Shown: positions 14,065 to 21,962 of the stretch, piece by piece
How positions within the stretch are numbered: the first letter of the stretch is position 1
How the letters are laid out: each line of letters begins with the position of its first letter
Source of the DNA: Christensenella sp. UBA3798
GTDB taxonomy: Bacteria > Bacillota > Clostridia > Christensenellales > CAG-1252
Length of the DNA: 22,130 nucleotides
Direction of reading: 5' to 3'
Assembly (NCBI GenBank): GCA_002368735.1
Contig: DFEQ01000007.1
Span: forward strand, 1 to 22,130
Program-made: the position numbers and the translations under genes
The notes under the pieces: model-generated
What the model saw: only the letters and a program-made list of their open reading frames with translations
Databases searched by the model: none
What the model was told of the DNA's origin: nothing

Positions 14065-14767
14065 ACGTATGGATATCGTTGTTAAGAATATTTCTGTATC
14101 GTTCGGAAAAATAGGAGTTTTCCGCGATTTTTCCATCGCGTTCCCCCAGAATAAAATAACCTGTATCCTCGGGCCATCGGGTTCGGGGAAGACCACTTTA
14201 TTAAAGGTACTCGGCGGGCTTATCCCCACAGAAGGATTTTCCGCACCTCGCTGCTCATTTATCTTCCAAGACCATCGGTTGTTGCCGCATATGTCGGCAC
14301 TCGATAACTTGGCTGTCGTTCTTGAGGGGGACAAGGCATCAAGAAGAGAAAAAGCGCGCAAAATGTTAGCCGATATGGAGCTCTCTGAGGCAGAAAAACT
14401 TTATCCGAGCGAACTATCGGGTGGTATGGCGCAACGTGTAGCGATAGCACGCGGACTCTTATTTGATGCAGAGCTTATGCTGATGGACGAGCCTTTCAAA
14501 GGGCTGGACCTCGCACTTCAGGAACGATTGATAAAGTATTTTATCAAATATTGGGAAGAAAAACGCCTTACCACCGTATTTGTGACGCACAGCATACTCG
14601 AAGCTATCCTCGTTGCTGACAAGATAGTGGTTATCGATAAGCGCGAAGAGGGCGCAAAGGTGGTTTTTGACAAAGAGTTTGATCTTCCGCGCTCACAACG
14701 TGCGCTCGGCGTGCCCGAAGTGGATGAGCTGAGAAAACAGCTCCACGATATCTTGGTCAGCCTTTAA
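14054..14767 (+). CDS. ABC importer ATPase, SsuB/TauB/ThiZ-like (intact)
   Basis: The 237 residues hold all nucleotide-binding motifs in canonical form: Walker A GPSGSGKT (40-47), Q-loop FQDHRLL (Gln72), signature LSGGM (121-125), Walker B LMLMDEP (Asp145, Glu146), D-loop GLD, and switch His179 (FVTHS). It powers the permease encoded just before. It lacks the long C-terminal domain of MalK-type proteins, in contrast to the degenerate ATPase that leads this operon. Two starts are plausible. ATG 14054 overlaps the permease and has GAGG at 14043-14046. ATG 14069 follows AAGGTGA and gives an N-terminus MDIVVKNISVSFG of normal family length. The stop codon overlaps that of the convergent small gene. 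Confidence 0.93.
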   Translation: MEGERMDIVVKNISVSFGKIGVFRDFSIAFPQNKITCILGPSGSGKTTLLKVLGGLIPTEGFSAPRCSFIFQDHRLLPHMSALDNLAVVLEGDKASRREKARKMLADMELSEAEKLYPSELSGGMAQRVAIARGLLFDAELMLMDEPFKGLDLALQERLIKYFIKYWEEKRLTTVFVTHSILEAILVADKIVVIDKREEGAKVVFDKEFDLPRSQRALGVPEVDELRKQLHDILVSL

Positions 14768-15039
14768 ATTGTATTGATAATATCTATAACGCTCTGCAAC
14801 CTTGCTCTTTGTTCCTCGCTCAGCATCGGGGAAACGCTTTGCACGAAGGTTTTGAGTTGTTGCTCATCTAAAGAACCGTTTGCTTTTCCCTGTGCGGCTG
14901 TTTTCATAATGTCCTTAAGCAGCTCATCGTCGCTTTTCGTTGCGTATTGCTCCGCCTTTTTCCTGACATCATCGGCGTTAGCTTTCTCGGAAAGGTCATC
15001 TACGCTCTTGTAAGTACTTTTGAAATTTTTTAAATCCAT
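14764..15039 (-). CDS. Small helical protein of unknown function (91 aa)
   Basis: I do not recognise this protein. It is charged, predicted almost entirely helical and has no signal peptide or membrane segment. Features are a lysine- and aspartate-rich first half, TAAQGKANGSLDEQQLKTFV in the middle, and a C-terminal helix containing PMLSEEQRARLQSVIDII. I chose ATG 15039 because GGAGG (15044-15048 on the minus strand) precedes it; a TTG at 15060 in the same frame is less likely. The stop codon shares bases with the stop of the convergent ABC ATPase gene. It is divergent from the small gene at 15100, 60 bases away, and a TATAAT lies on the minus strand at 15060-15065. The intact frame, ribosome binding site and biased composition argue that it is real. 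Confidence 0.75.
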   Translation of the reverse strand: MDLKNFKSTYKSVDDLSEKANADDVRKKAEQYATKSDDELLKDIMKTAAQGKANGSLDEQQLKTFVQSVSPMLSEEQRARLQSVIDIINTI

Positions 15040-15099
15040 ACATCCTCCGCATTCACTCAATTATACTCGCGTTCATATATAAATGTGACGGAGGGAAGT

Positions 15100-15447
15100 A
15101 TGGATCTCGGTTTTTTATCCGGTTTGCTTGGCGGCAAAACGAATGACAGCGGAATGATTTCGACGCTATTGCCTCTCCTCCTTGCGGGGAAAGGGCAGAC
15201 GACCGAAAAGGGTGGAATAGGGAATATCCTATCTACACTCTTCAAGGGAAACGCTAGGGACAATGAGGCGAGTTATCCCCCCTTATTCGGCGAAGTAGCA
15301 AAAAGTGAAACGGGCGCGCAAAACAACCTTTTGGATATCCTGGGGCGCATTTTGAATAAGCCGAAAAATGATGATATCCCCAAGCAGAAAGATAAGAGTG
15401 ATTATCCTTACGAATTACAGTATAATCGTCCTTTTCAGCAAAAATGA
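15100..15447 (+). CDS. Small Gly/Leu-rich protein of unknown function (115 aa)
   Basis: I do not recognise this protein. The first 33 residues are Gly/Leu-rich (MDLGFLSGLLGGKT, then LLPLLLAGKG) and could be an amphipathic or surface-seeking segment. The middle is low-complexity and polar with a second short LLDILGRILNK stretch. The C-terminus is tyrosine- and proline-containing (SDYPYELQYNRPFQQ). No clear signal peptidase site or full membrane segment is present. I chose ATG 15100, which follows GGAGGG at 15090-15095; an in-frame GTG at 15085 has no such site. It is divergent from the 91-residue gene, and both products begin MDL after a GGAGG with a 4-base spacer. It ends 107 bases before the gyrB-type gene, whose promoter lies in between. 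Confidence 0.75.
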   Translation: MDLGFLSGLLGGKTNDSGMISTLLPLLLAGKGQTTEKGGIGNILSTLFKGNARDNEASYPPLFGEVAKSETGAQNNLLDILGRILNKPKNDDIPKQKDKSDYPYELQYNRPFQQK

Positions 15448-15484
15448 AATATTAAATCGGGTAAAAGAAAAATAATTAAATAGT

Positions 15485-15512
15485 TTGCAATAACCACAAT
15501 ATATGGTATAAT
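15485..15512 (+). promoter_or_regulatory. Sigma-A promoter of the topoisomerase operon
   Basis: TTGCAA (15485-15490), a 16-base spacer and TATAAT (15507-15512) preceded by TG-G, an extended -10. Transcription should start near 15519, giving a leader of about 36 bases with GGAGGAG at 15544-15550. Confidence 0.8.
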
Positions 15513-15554
15513 AAACAAGATTTTAGTTCCAAATATGGTTTTTGGAGGAGTCTT

Positions 15555-17525
15555 GTGAGCAAAGAATATAACGCAAAAGATATACAAGTCCTCGAAGGTT
15601 TGGAGGCGGTCCGACTGCGTCCCGGTATGTATATCGGTACGACAGGGGCTAAGGGTCTGCACCACATTTTGTGGGAAATCGTAGACAACTCTCTCGACGA
15701 GATATGCAATGGCTTCGGCACACGCGTCGACATCGTGATATACGGTGACGGCAGTATCAGCGTGGAGGACGACGGTCGTGGTATCCCCGTAGATAAGCAT
15801 CCGACCCTCGGCATCAGCGGCGTGGAGGTCGTATTCACGCAGTTGCACGCAGGCGGCAAGTTCAATAACGACAATTACACCTTCTCGGGCGGGTTGCACG
15901 GTGTTGGCGCATCTGTTACCAACGCGCTTTCCGAATGGCTGGACGTTACTATCTATAAGAACGGCAAGGTGTATAAGCAGGAGTTCCACTCTCCCGAAGT
16001 CAACGGCAAGGTGCAAAGCGGCATCCCGCGCACCCCTCTCCTCGAAACGGGTGAGAAGACCAAGAAGCACGGCACCTTCGTTAGGTTTATGCCCGATAAG
16101 CGCGTTTTCGGTAAAGAACTTTTCAGTTATCAGACCATCGTGGCGCACGTACAGGAACAAGCCTTCCTGAATCGCGGTATCACCATCACTGTAGAGGATA
16201 AACGTCAGCTTGACGACGACCTTAACAGTTTAAAATCCTCTTTCTGTTATGAAAAAGGGCTCAGCGACTTTGTCAAGTATCTGAATGACGGCAAGGAGCC
16301 CCTCTTTGCCGAACCAATCGAATTTGAAGTCCGGCAGGATCGCTTCTATCTCGGCTTGTCGATGCAGCACACCGGTGCATACACCGAGAGTATCTTTTCA
16401 TTCGTCAACAGTATTCCTACCACCGAAGGTGGTACACACGAGATCGGCTTCAAGAGCGCTCTGACCAAAGTCATGAACGACTACGGAAGGAAGCGCGGTT
16501 TGATCAAGGATAAGGATCCTAATCTGCAGGGCGAAGACTTCCGCGAGGGCTTGACCTGCGTCCTGTCCATTCGTATGCAGAACGTTCAGTTCGAGGGACA
16601 GACCAAGACCAAACTCGGTAACCCCGAGATACGTCCTCTCGTTGAGAGTCTCGTGATGGAAAAGCTTGACGCCTTCCTCTCGGAGAAAAAGCACTTCGAC
16701 GTGGGCGACAAGATAATCGAAAAGGCGCAAGGCGCCGCCAAGGTCAGGGAAGCGGGTAAAAAGGCAAAGGAGCTTGCACGCCAAAAGAACAACGCCAATA
16801 CCAATATGCTGATAGGAAAGCTCGCCAACTGCAGTGGCAGGAAGCCTGAACTCAACGAGCTGTTTATCGTTGAGGGCGATAGTGCAGGCGGTAGTGCCAA
16901 GCAGGGACGCGATAGAAGGTTCCAAGCTATATTACCGCTTCGCGGTAAACCTATCAACGCCGAAAAGAAGCGCATAGATCAGCTCCTCTCTAACGAGGAG
17001 ATATGCACCATCATCAGCGCGCTCGGCGCAAATTTTGATACGGAATTTAACGTAAACGCCTTGAAGTTCGGCAAGGTCATCATCCTCGCCGATGCCGACC
17101 AAGACGGCGGACACATTCGCTCCATCCTCCTGACTTTCTTCTTCCGCTATATGAAGGAGCTGATCACCGAAGGACATCTCTATATCGGTATGCCGCCTCT
17201 CTTCAAGGTGGAAAAGAAAGGTGTAGTGCGCTATGCTTACGACGACGCGGCGCTCGACCAAATCATCTCGGAGGTCGGCAGGAATTACGATTTGCAGCGC
17301 TATAAAGGTCTTGGCGAAATGAACCCCGAGCAACTGTGGGAGACCACCTTAAATCCCGAAACGCGGTGCTTGACTCGCGTCAGCATCGAGGACGCGGCTT
17401 CCGCAGACCGCCTCATCACCACATTGATGGGCGACAACGTAGACGCGCGCAAGGCATATATCTATCAATACGCGAATTTCAACCGTAGGGATGAAATCGA
17501 GAAAAAGGGTTACTTGAATGTCTGA
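15555..17525 (+). CDS. gyrB: Type IIA topoisomerase subunit B (DNA gyrase B or ParE type)
   Basis: The 656 residues form the ATPase half of gyrase or topoisomerase IV. The GHKL domain shows EIVDNSLDE (Glu41, Asn45), DDGRGIPV and GLHGVGASVTNAL. QTKTKLGN holds the transducer lysine. The TOPRIM domain has EGDSAGGSAKQGRDR with Glu440 and the DADQDGGHIR site with Asp513, Asp515 and Asp517. The length is that of Gram-positive GyrB and ParE. Canonical GyrB reads DADVDGAHI at the metal site, so this is somewhat divergent. Start is GTG 15555 after GGAGGAG. It overlaps the A-subunit gene by 8 bases. Whether the pair is the main gyrase or a second topoisomerase cannot be settled here. The symbol is given for the family. 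Confidence 0.9.
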   Translation: MSKEYNAKDIQVLEGLEAVRLRPGMYIGTTGAKGLHHILWEIVDNSLDEICNGFGTRVDIVIYGDGSISVEDDGRGIPVDKHPTLGISGVEVVFTQLHAGGKFNNDNYTFSGGLHGVGASVTNALSEWLDVTIYKNGKVYKQEFHSPEVNGKVQSGIPRTPLLETGEKTKKHGTFVRFMPDKRVFGKELFSYQTIVAHVQEQAFLNRGITITVEDKRQLDDDLNSLKSSFCYEKGLSDFVKYLNDGKEPLFAEPIEFEVRQDRFYLGLSMQHTGAYTESIFSFVNSIPTTEGGTHEIGFKSALTKVMNDYGRKRGLIKDKDPNLQGEDFREGLTCVLSIRMQNVQFEGQTKTKLGNPEIRPLVESLVMEKLDAFLSEKKHFDVGDKIIEKAQGAAKVREAGKKAKELARQKNNANTNMLIGKLANCSGRKPELNELFIVEGDSAGGSAKQGRDRRFQAILPLRGKPINAEKKRIDQLLSNEEICTIISALGANFDTEFNVNALKFGKVIILADADQDGGHIRSILLTFFFRYMKELITEGHLYIGMPPLFKVEKKGVVRYAYDDAALDQIISEVGRNYDLQRYKGLGEMNPEQLWETTLNPETRCLTRVSIEDAASADRLITTLMGDNVDARKAYIYQYANFNRRDEIEKKGYLNV

Positions 17526-19989
17526 GGAAATTAAGAGCGATAACGTCGCAAACGAAAGAATATACGAAAAGACCGTCGAGCAGGTCATGCACGAGTCCAT
17601 GATGCCGTACTCCGAGTACGTTATCTTGGACCGCGCTCTTCCGCGCGTGGAGGACGGCTTGAAGCCGGTTCAACGCAGGATACTCTACAGCATGTACGAG
17701 CTGGGTCTGTCGCATGACAAGCCGCACAAAAAGTGCGCGAGGATAGTCGGTGAATGCTTGGGCAAATATCACCCGCACGGCGACACATCCGTCTATGACG
17801 CTCTCGTCAGACTGGCGCAGTCCTTCAATATGAGCGAATGCTTGGTGGACGGACACGGAAACTTCGGTTCGGTGGATGGCGATAGCGCCGCCGCTATGCG
17901 TTATACCGAAGCGCGCCTTGCCCCCATCGCGCAGGAGATGCTGCGTGACCTTGATAAGGACACCGTTACCTTCAGCTTGAACTTCGACGACTCACTGAAA
18001 GAGCCCGATATGCTCCCCGGTAGGTTTCCCAACCTCCTCGTAAACGGCGCGTCGGGCATTGCGGTCGGTCTTGCTACCAATATCCCCACCCACAATATCA
18101 CCGAAGTCATCGACGGCGCTGTGGCGATGATCGATAATCCGCACATCAAGCTGGACGACCTTATGGGGATCATCAAGGGCCCCGATTTTCCGACGGGCGG
18201 CATCATCTATCGCACGGACGAACTTCGTCAGGCGTACGATACCGGCAAGGGGAAGGTCACCATCACGGCGAAGATGCACATAGAGAGGGAAGGTGACAAG
18301 AAGAGCATCGTCATCACCGAGCTCCCCTATCAGGTCAACAAGTCGAAACTCCTTTTAAAGATAAACGAACTGCGTGAAAGCAAAAAGGAGCCCTACGTGC
18401 AGATCGCCGATATCCTCGACGAATCGGATAGGCAGGGCTTGCGCGCTACCATCAAACTCAAAAGGGACGCCGATCCCGACCGTATCGTCAAGTTGCTCTT
18501 GAAGCATACCGACCTCCAAACCAATTTCGGCATCAATATGGTGGTCATCGCGGACGGAAAGCCGCGCCTCATGGGGCTCAAGGAGATACTGCGTTATTAT
18601 TTGGACTATCAACGCACCTTGATACAGCGTCGTACTCGCTACGACCTCAATGCGGCGAAGGAGCGCGAAGAGATACTGCGCGGCTTATTTGTGGCTATAC
18701 AGAATATCGACGAAGTCATCGCCATCATCAAGAAGGCAAAGAACGTTACAGAGGCAAAGGAGTCATTGCGCTCGCGTTTCTCGCTTTCCGAAAAGCAGGC
18801 GAACGCTATCGTGGAAATGAAGCTCCGTAAACTCACCAACCTTGAGACCGACGAGATCATTGCCGAAATCGACGAGCTTCGTGCAAAGATCGAATTGTAT
18901 ACCGAGATACTCGGCTCCCCCAAAAAGCAGTATCAGGTCATCAAAGAGGAACTTCTCGATATCAAAAAGCGCTATAAGCGCCCCCGTCGCACCACCATCA
19001 TCGACGAGAGCGGTAAGGAGATGGTCGTCTCCGAGCTCAAGCCCGAAGAGGCGGAGTCCAAGCCTGTCGTAAACGGCGGTATCGTTCTTTTCAAGAACGG
19101 TAATATGAAGTTCTGTAATCAGCGCACCCTCGGCGCGGGCGGAAAGAACGTTCTGGGCTTGACGATGGACGACGTGGTCGTGGATATTTGCTATCTGACC
19201 TCGGATAAAAACTTCTACGCATTTACCGACAAAGGTAACGTGGCGAGGATATCGGCTTCCGATCTTCCGGAGCGTTCTTGGAAAGATAAGGGGCTCCCTC
19301 TTATTAAAATCGTTTCGCAGGCGGATAAAGAGGAGAAGGTCGTCTCCATCCTTTGTTTGGATGAGAGCGATAAGGCAAAGCCCGACGCCAGCTTGGTATT
19401 CTTCACCACGGACGGCATGGCAAAGCGCACCCTAACCTCTGAATACGTGTCGCTTTCCAAGTCCTATTTCCAAGCGACCGTCCTCAAGGAAGGGGAAAAG
19501 GTCATAAAGGTGTCCTCCTTCGACGAAGGCGACTCAATGCTTTTCGTCACGCGTGACGGCATGGTCTTAAAAGCCGAAACCGACGACGTGCCGGTGCAGG
19601 GCAGACGTTCTTCCGGTGTTAAAGGCATTGCGTTGAACGATGGTGACGTGGTGCTTTACGCGTCGGTATTCCTTGAAGATGCGGGCGGCGAACTCATCGT
19701 CGTATCCGAGCTTGGTTACGGAAAGCGCGTTATCGTGGGTGAATTCCCGCTGTCCAAGCGCTATAGAAAGGGCGTCAAAGTGATGGATACCGATCTCTCG
19801 CGCGGACCTATCGTCTTCGCTGACATCGTGCGGATGCCGTATTTGGTGGCGTTCTTCTACGATAACGAGGAGAGCGAGGTGGTGCAGTCCGACCTCATCG
19901 ATATCCAAGGGATATCCGATATCGGCGATTACCTTCCCACCAATCGCAACGCACGCATCGTGGCTGCGGATAAACACAGAACGAACTAA
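17518..19989 (+). CDS. gyrA: Type IIA topoisomerase subunit A (GyrA type, degenerate GyrA box)
   Basis: The 823 residues hold a DNA breakage-reunion domain with catalytic Tyr129 in AAMRYTEA. The quinolone-region segment HPHGDTSVYDALVRLAQ carries Thr90 at the position of E. coli Ser83 and Asp94 at that of Asp87. A coiled-coil tower and a C-terminal beta-pinwheel of about six blades follow (for example FTDKGNVARISASDLPE and VPVQGRRSSGVKGI). The pinwheel resembles GyrA more than ParC. At the place of the GyrA box (QRRGGKG consensus, needed for wrapping and negative supercoiling) the sequence reads LGAGGKN (538-544), preserving only GGK. The enzyme may therefore relax or decatenate better than it supercoils. 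It overlaps the B gene by 8 bases and ends at a strong terminator. Confidence 0.9.
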   Translation: MSEEIKSDNVANERIYEKTVEQVMHESMMPYSEYVILDRALPRVEDGLKPVQRRILYSMYELGLSHDKPHKKCARIVGECLGKYHPHGDTSVYDALVRLAQSFNMSECLVDGHGNFGSVDGDSAAAMRYTEARLAPIAQEMLRDLDKDTVTFSLNFDDSLKEPDMLPGRFPNLLVNGASGIAVGLATNIPTHNITEVIDGAVAMIDNPHIKLDDLMGIIKGPDFPTGGIIYRTDELRQAYDTGKGKVTITAKMHIEREGDKKSIVITELPYQVNKSKLLLKINELRESKKEPYVQIADILDESDRQGLRATIKLKRDADPDRIVKLLLKHTDLQTNFGINMVVIADGKPRLMGLKEILRYYLDYQRTLIQRRTRYDLNAAKEREEILRGLFVAIQNIDEVIAIIKKAKNVTEAKESLRSRFSLSEKQANAIVEMKLRKLTNLETDEIIAEIDELRAKIELYTEILGSPKKQYQVIKEELLDIKKRYKRPRRTTIIDESGKEMVVSELKPEEAESKPVVNGGIVLFKNGNMKFCNQRTLGAGGKNVLGLTMDDVVVDICYLTSDKNFYAFTDKGNVARISASDLPERSWKDKGLPLIKIVSQADKEEKVVSILCLDESDKAKPDASLVFFTTDGMAKRTLTSEYVSLSKSYFQATVLKEGEKVIKVSSFDEGDSMLFVTRDGMVLKAETDDVPVQGRRSSGVKGIALNDGDVVLYASVFLEDAGGELIVVSELGYGKRVIVGEFPLSKRYRKGVKVMDTDLSRGPIVFADIVRMPYLVAFFYDNEESEVVQSDLIDIQGISDIGDYLPTNRNARIVAADKHRTN

Positions 19990-20010
19990 ACTGCAGAAAT
20001 AAACTGTCTT

Positions 20011-20045
20011 GAAAGGCTTTCTTCGCGGGAAGCCTTTTTTGTTTT
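20011..20045 (+). terminator. Rho-independent terminator of the topoisomerase operon
   Basis: AAAGGCTT (20012-20019) pairs with AAGCCTTT (20030-20037), extended inward by T-G and C-G pairs around a short loop. The T run 20035-20040 plus TTTT at 20042-20045 follows. It separates the topoisomerase genes from the sporulation operon. Confidence 0.92.
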
Positions 20046-20061
20046 GACTATTCTTGCGGTG

Positions 20062-20090
20062 TGATATCATAAAACTTGTCCGCATAGAAT
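20062..20090 (+). promoter_or_regulatory. Candidate sigma-E promoter of the spoIIIA operon
   Basis: CATAGAAT (20083-20090) differs by one base from the sigma-E -10 consensus CATACAAT. A 14-base spacer separates it from TGATATC (20062-20068), which resembles the ATATT-type -35. The spoIIIA operon of Bacillus is under sigma-E in the mother cell (established). The start point would then fall at or next to the ATG at 20097. A vegetative alternative, TTGACT (20044-20049) with TATCAT (20065-20070), has a 15-base spacer. Confidence 0.5.
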
Positions 20091-20096
20091 GATAGC

Positions 20097-20918
20097 ATGT
20101 TAGACGGCGTTTTGACGAAATCTATTATACGACGACTGCCTTGCGGCGTTACGGAGATACGCATCAGGCGAGGTCGTCCTCTAACCTATTTAACGCAAAA
20201 AGGTCGCTATTTCTCCGATTACGTTATTTCGGACGATGAGTTTGAATCGGCGCTAAACTTGATCACGGAGCATTCGCTCTATGCCATTACCGAGAAACTG
20301 GTAAACGGCTATATCCCCTTGCGAGGCGGAGTAAGAGTGGGCGTTGCCGGGGAAGGTGTGATGGACGGTGACAGAGTCAAAACGATAAAGCATATCACCT
20401 CGCTGTCCGTGCGTATCCCCCACCAAATCTTCGGGATAGCCGATTTTCTTCAAATAGACGGAAAATTCGAGCAAAACGTCCTAATAATTTCACCTCCGGG
20501 AGCGGGTAAAACGACTTTACTTCGTGAGATAACGAGGGTTCTTTCAAATGCGGGGAAATGCGTCACTATCCTCGACGAAAGAGGAGAAATAAGCGGGGCA
20601 AGCGGCAATAGCTTTGCGCTTGACGTAGGCAAAAACAGCGACGTATTATTCGGCTTTCCTAAAAAGACATCTTATGAAAACGCTCTTCGCGCGCTCTCTC
20701 CCGAGTATATCGTTACTGACGAACTATCGGGCGAACGTGACGTGGAAGGGGTCCTTCGTGCATATTACGGCGGTGTTAAAGTCATCGCCACACTCCATGG
20801 CGACTCGCTTGACGTGTTCCACGGAGAGTTTGCCCATCTTGCACCTATATTCGACCGTTTGATACTATTATCCAAGTATCCGCGCGTTGGTACCGTAGTC
20901 GAGGAGAAAAAGAGATGA
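20097..20918 (+). CDS. spoIIIAA: Stage III sporulation protein AA, secretion-type ATPase
   Basis: This 273-residue ATPase is related to type II/IV secretion motors. EIRIRRGRPLTYL near residues 20-32 is the family start motif, PLRGGVRVGVAG (74-85) the next. Walker A reads SPPGAGKTT (132-140, Ser at the first position as in this family) and the Walker B region is TILDERGEI (157-165). It is thought to energise the SpoIIIA-SpoIIQ channel between mother cell and forespore. Only a very poor ribosome binding site precedes ATG 20097, and an in-frame TAG at 20085 excludes longer forms. The N-terminus before the conserved motif is shorter than in Bacillus. It overlaps spoIIIAB by 4 bases (ATGA). Confidence 0.95.
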   Translation: MLDGVLTKSIIRRLPCGVTEIRIRRGRPLTYLTQKGRYFSDYVISDDEFESALNLITEHSLYAITEKLVNGYIPLRGGVRVGVAGEGVMDGDRVKTIKHITSLSVRIPHQIFGIADFLQIDGKFEQNVLIISPPGAGKTTLLREITRVLSNAGKCVTILDERGEISGASGNSFALDVGKNSDVLFGFPKKTSYENALRALSPEYIVTDELSGERDVEGVLRAYYGGVKVIATLHGDSLDVFHGEFAHLAPIFDRLILLSKYPRVGTVVEEKKR

Positions 20919-21370
20919 ACACCCTCACCATTCTTGCAGGTGTATTATTGTTTTTTTCAACTTCGCTCGTCGGACTGTGGGTCAAGCGACGCTTTATTCG
21001 TAAGGCGTCTTTTTACGAATCTTACTATCGTTATCTGCAATATGCTTGGGATAAGATATCCTACGAAAGGATGCCTATCGGTGAGATAAACACGTCGTAT
21101 TGTAAGGGTAAGAAAGATGAGTTTTGCGACTATTTACAGGGTAAAACCCTTGCTTTGCCCTTATCGGAAGGGGAGATCGACGAGGTAAGCAGGTATTTAT
21201 CCGCCATCGGCACGTCGGACGCGGATACGGAGCTTGCGACTCTTGGGGGAAAGTGCTCGGAAATGAAGCGCTTTACAGAGGAAAACTGCGTCAAATATCG
21301 CAAAGACGGAACGCTGTATTTTAAGCTTGCGGTACTCCTTGGAGTAGTAGCGTTCATTATCATCGTGTAG
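20915..21370 (+). CDS. spoIIIAB: Stage III sporulation protein AB
   Basis: The 151 residues have a hydrophobic segment at each end (about 4-24 and 136-151) and a helical middle, the layout of SpoIIIAB, which resembles GspF-like secretion platform proteins. YYRYLQYAWDKISYERMPIG and the late EMKRFTEENCVKYRKDGTLY segment fit the family. It sits in the mother-cell membrane around the forespore as part of the SpoIIIA complex. The length is somewhat below the usual 170. Start ATGA overlaps the spoIIIAA stop, and it ends 9 bases before spoIIIAC. Confidence 0.93.
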   Translation: MNTLTILAGVLLFFSTSLVGLWVKRRFIRKASFYESYYRYLQYAWDKISYERMPIGEINTSYCKGKKDEFCDYLQGKTLALPLSEGEIDEVSRYLSAIGTSDADTELATLGGKCSEMKRFTEENCVKYRKDGTLYFKLAVLLGVVAFIIIV

Positions 21371-21379
21371 GGAGGAAGT

Positions 21380-21577
21380 ATGGATATCAGCGTACTATTC
21401 AAAATCGCGGGCATAGGGCTTCTTGCCGCGATAATCAATACTATTCTCAGAAAGAGTGATAAGGAGGAGATAGCGACCATCACGACGCTTGCTTCCCTCG
21501 TCATCGTCCTCGTCATCGTACTTGACATGATAGCCTCGCTCTTTGACTCTATCAAGTCGATATTCAGTTTGTATTGA
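21380..21577 (+). CDS. spoIIIAC: Stage III sporulation protein AC
   Basis: This 65-residue membrane protein has two hydrophobic helices (about 5-22 and 33-58) joined by a charged loop, RKSDKEEIAT. Size, charge pattern and position between AB and AD are those of SpoIIIAC. The ATG follows GGGAGGAAG at good spacing. It ends 1 base before spoIIIAD. Confidence 0.95.
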   Translation: MDISVLFKIAGIGLLAAIINTILRKSDKEEIATITTLASLVIVLVIVLDMIASLFDSIKSIFSLY

Positions 21578-21578
21578 T

Positions 21579-21962
21579 ATGCAGATAGTCAAGGTCATCG
21601 GGGTGGGGCTCATCGGCGCGCTCGTCGCGGGGCTGCTTCGACAGGAAAAATCCGAATTATATATATTTGCTATCATCGCATGTGGGGCGCTGATCCTTAT
21701 CATCATTCTGTCCTCTTTGACCGAAGTTATCACGCAGTTCGGTATGCTCGTGGGGAAGAGTGGGGTGGACGAATCGTTATTTGCGGGAGTTTTGAAGATA
21801 ATCGGCGTGGGATATATCACAGAATATGCCTCCGCACTCTGCACCGATTACGGCGTTTCAAGTATTGCAAACAAGATGCAGCTTGCGGGAAAGCTGGCTA
21901 TCTTCTTTATGACGATGCCCATCATTGCCAATCTCGTAAGCGTGATATCCTCTATGCTATGA
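21579..21962 (+). CDS. spoIIIAD: Stage III sporulation protein AD
   Basis: This 127-residue membrane protein begins MQIVKVIGVGLIGALVAGLL, then RQEKSELYIFAIIACGALIL, and carries YITEYASALCTDYGVSSIA in the second half, the most conserved SpoIIIAD block. Three to four membrane helices are apparent. I chose ATG 21579 because it starts the conserved N-terminus. An in-frame TTG at 21543 would overlap spoIIIAC. There is no clear ribosome binding site, and the arrangement TGA-T-ATG suggests coupling to spoIIIAC translation. The stop overlaps the spoIIIAE start by 4 bases. Confidence 0.95.
   Translation: MQIVKVIGVGLIGALVAGLLRQEKSELYIFAIIACGALILIIILSSLTEVITQFGMLVGKSGVDESLFAGVLKIIGVGYITEYASALCTDYGVSSIANKMQLAGKLAIFFMTMPIIANLVSVISSML

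Noticed and set aside
9940..14767. The ABC operon as a member of the TPP regulon (thiXYZ).
   Set aside because: A strong terminator at 9846-9873 separates it from the riboswitch, and there is no second THI element, so a thiamine-precursor ligand is only a possibility.
15435..16160. A 241-codon minus-strand frame across the gyrB-type promoter and 5' part.
   Set aside because: It covers the consensus promoter and the conserved GHKL domain coding region, and its product matches nothing I know.
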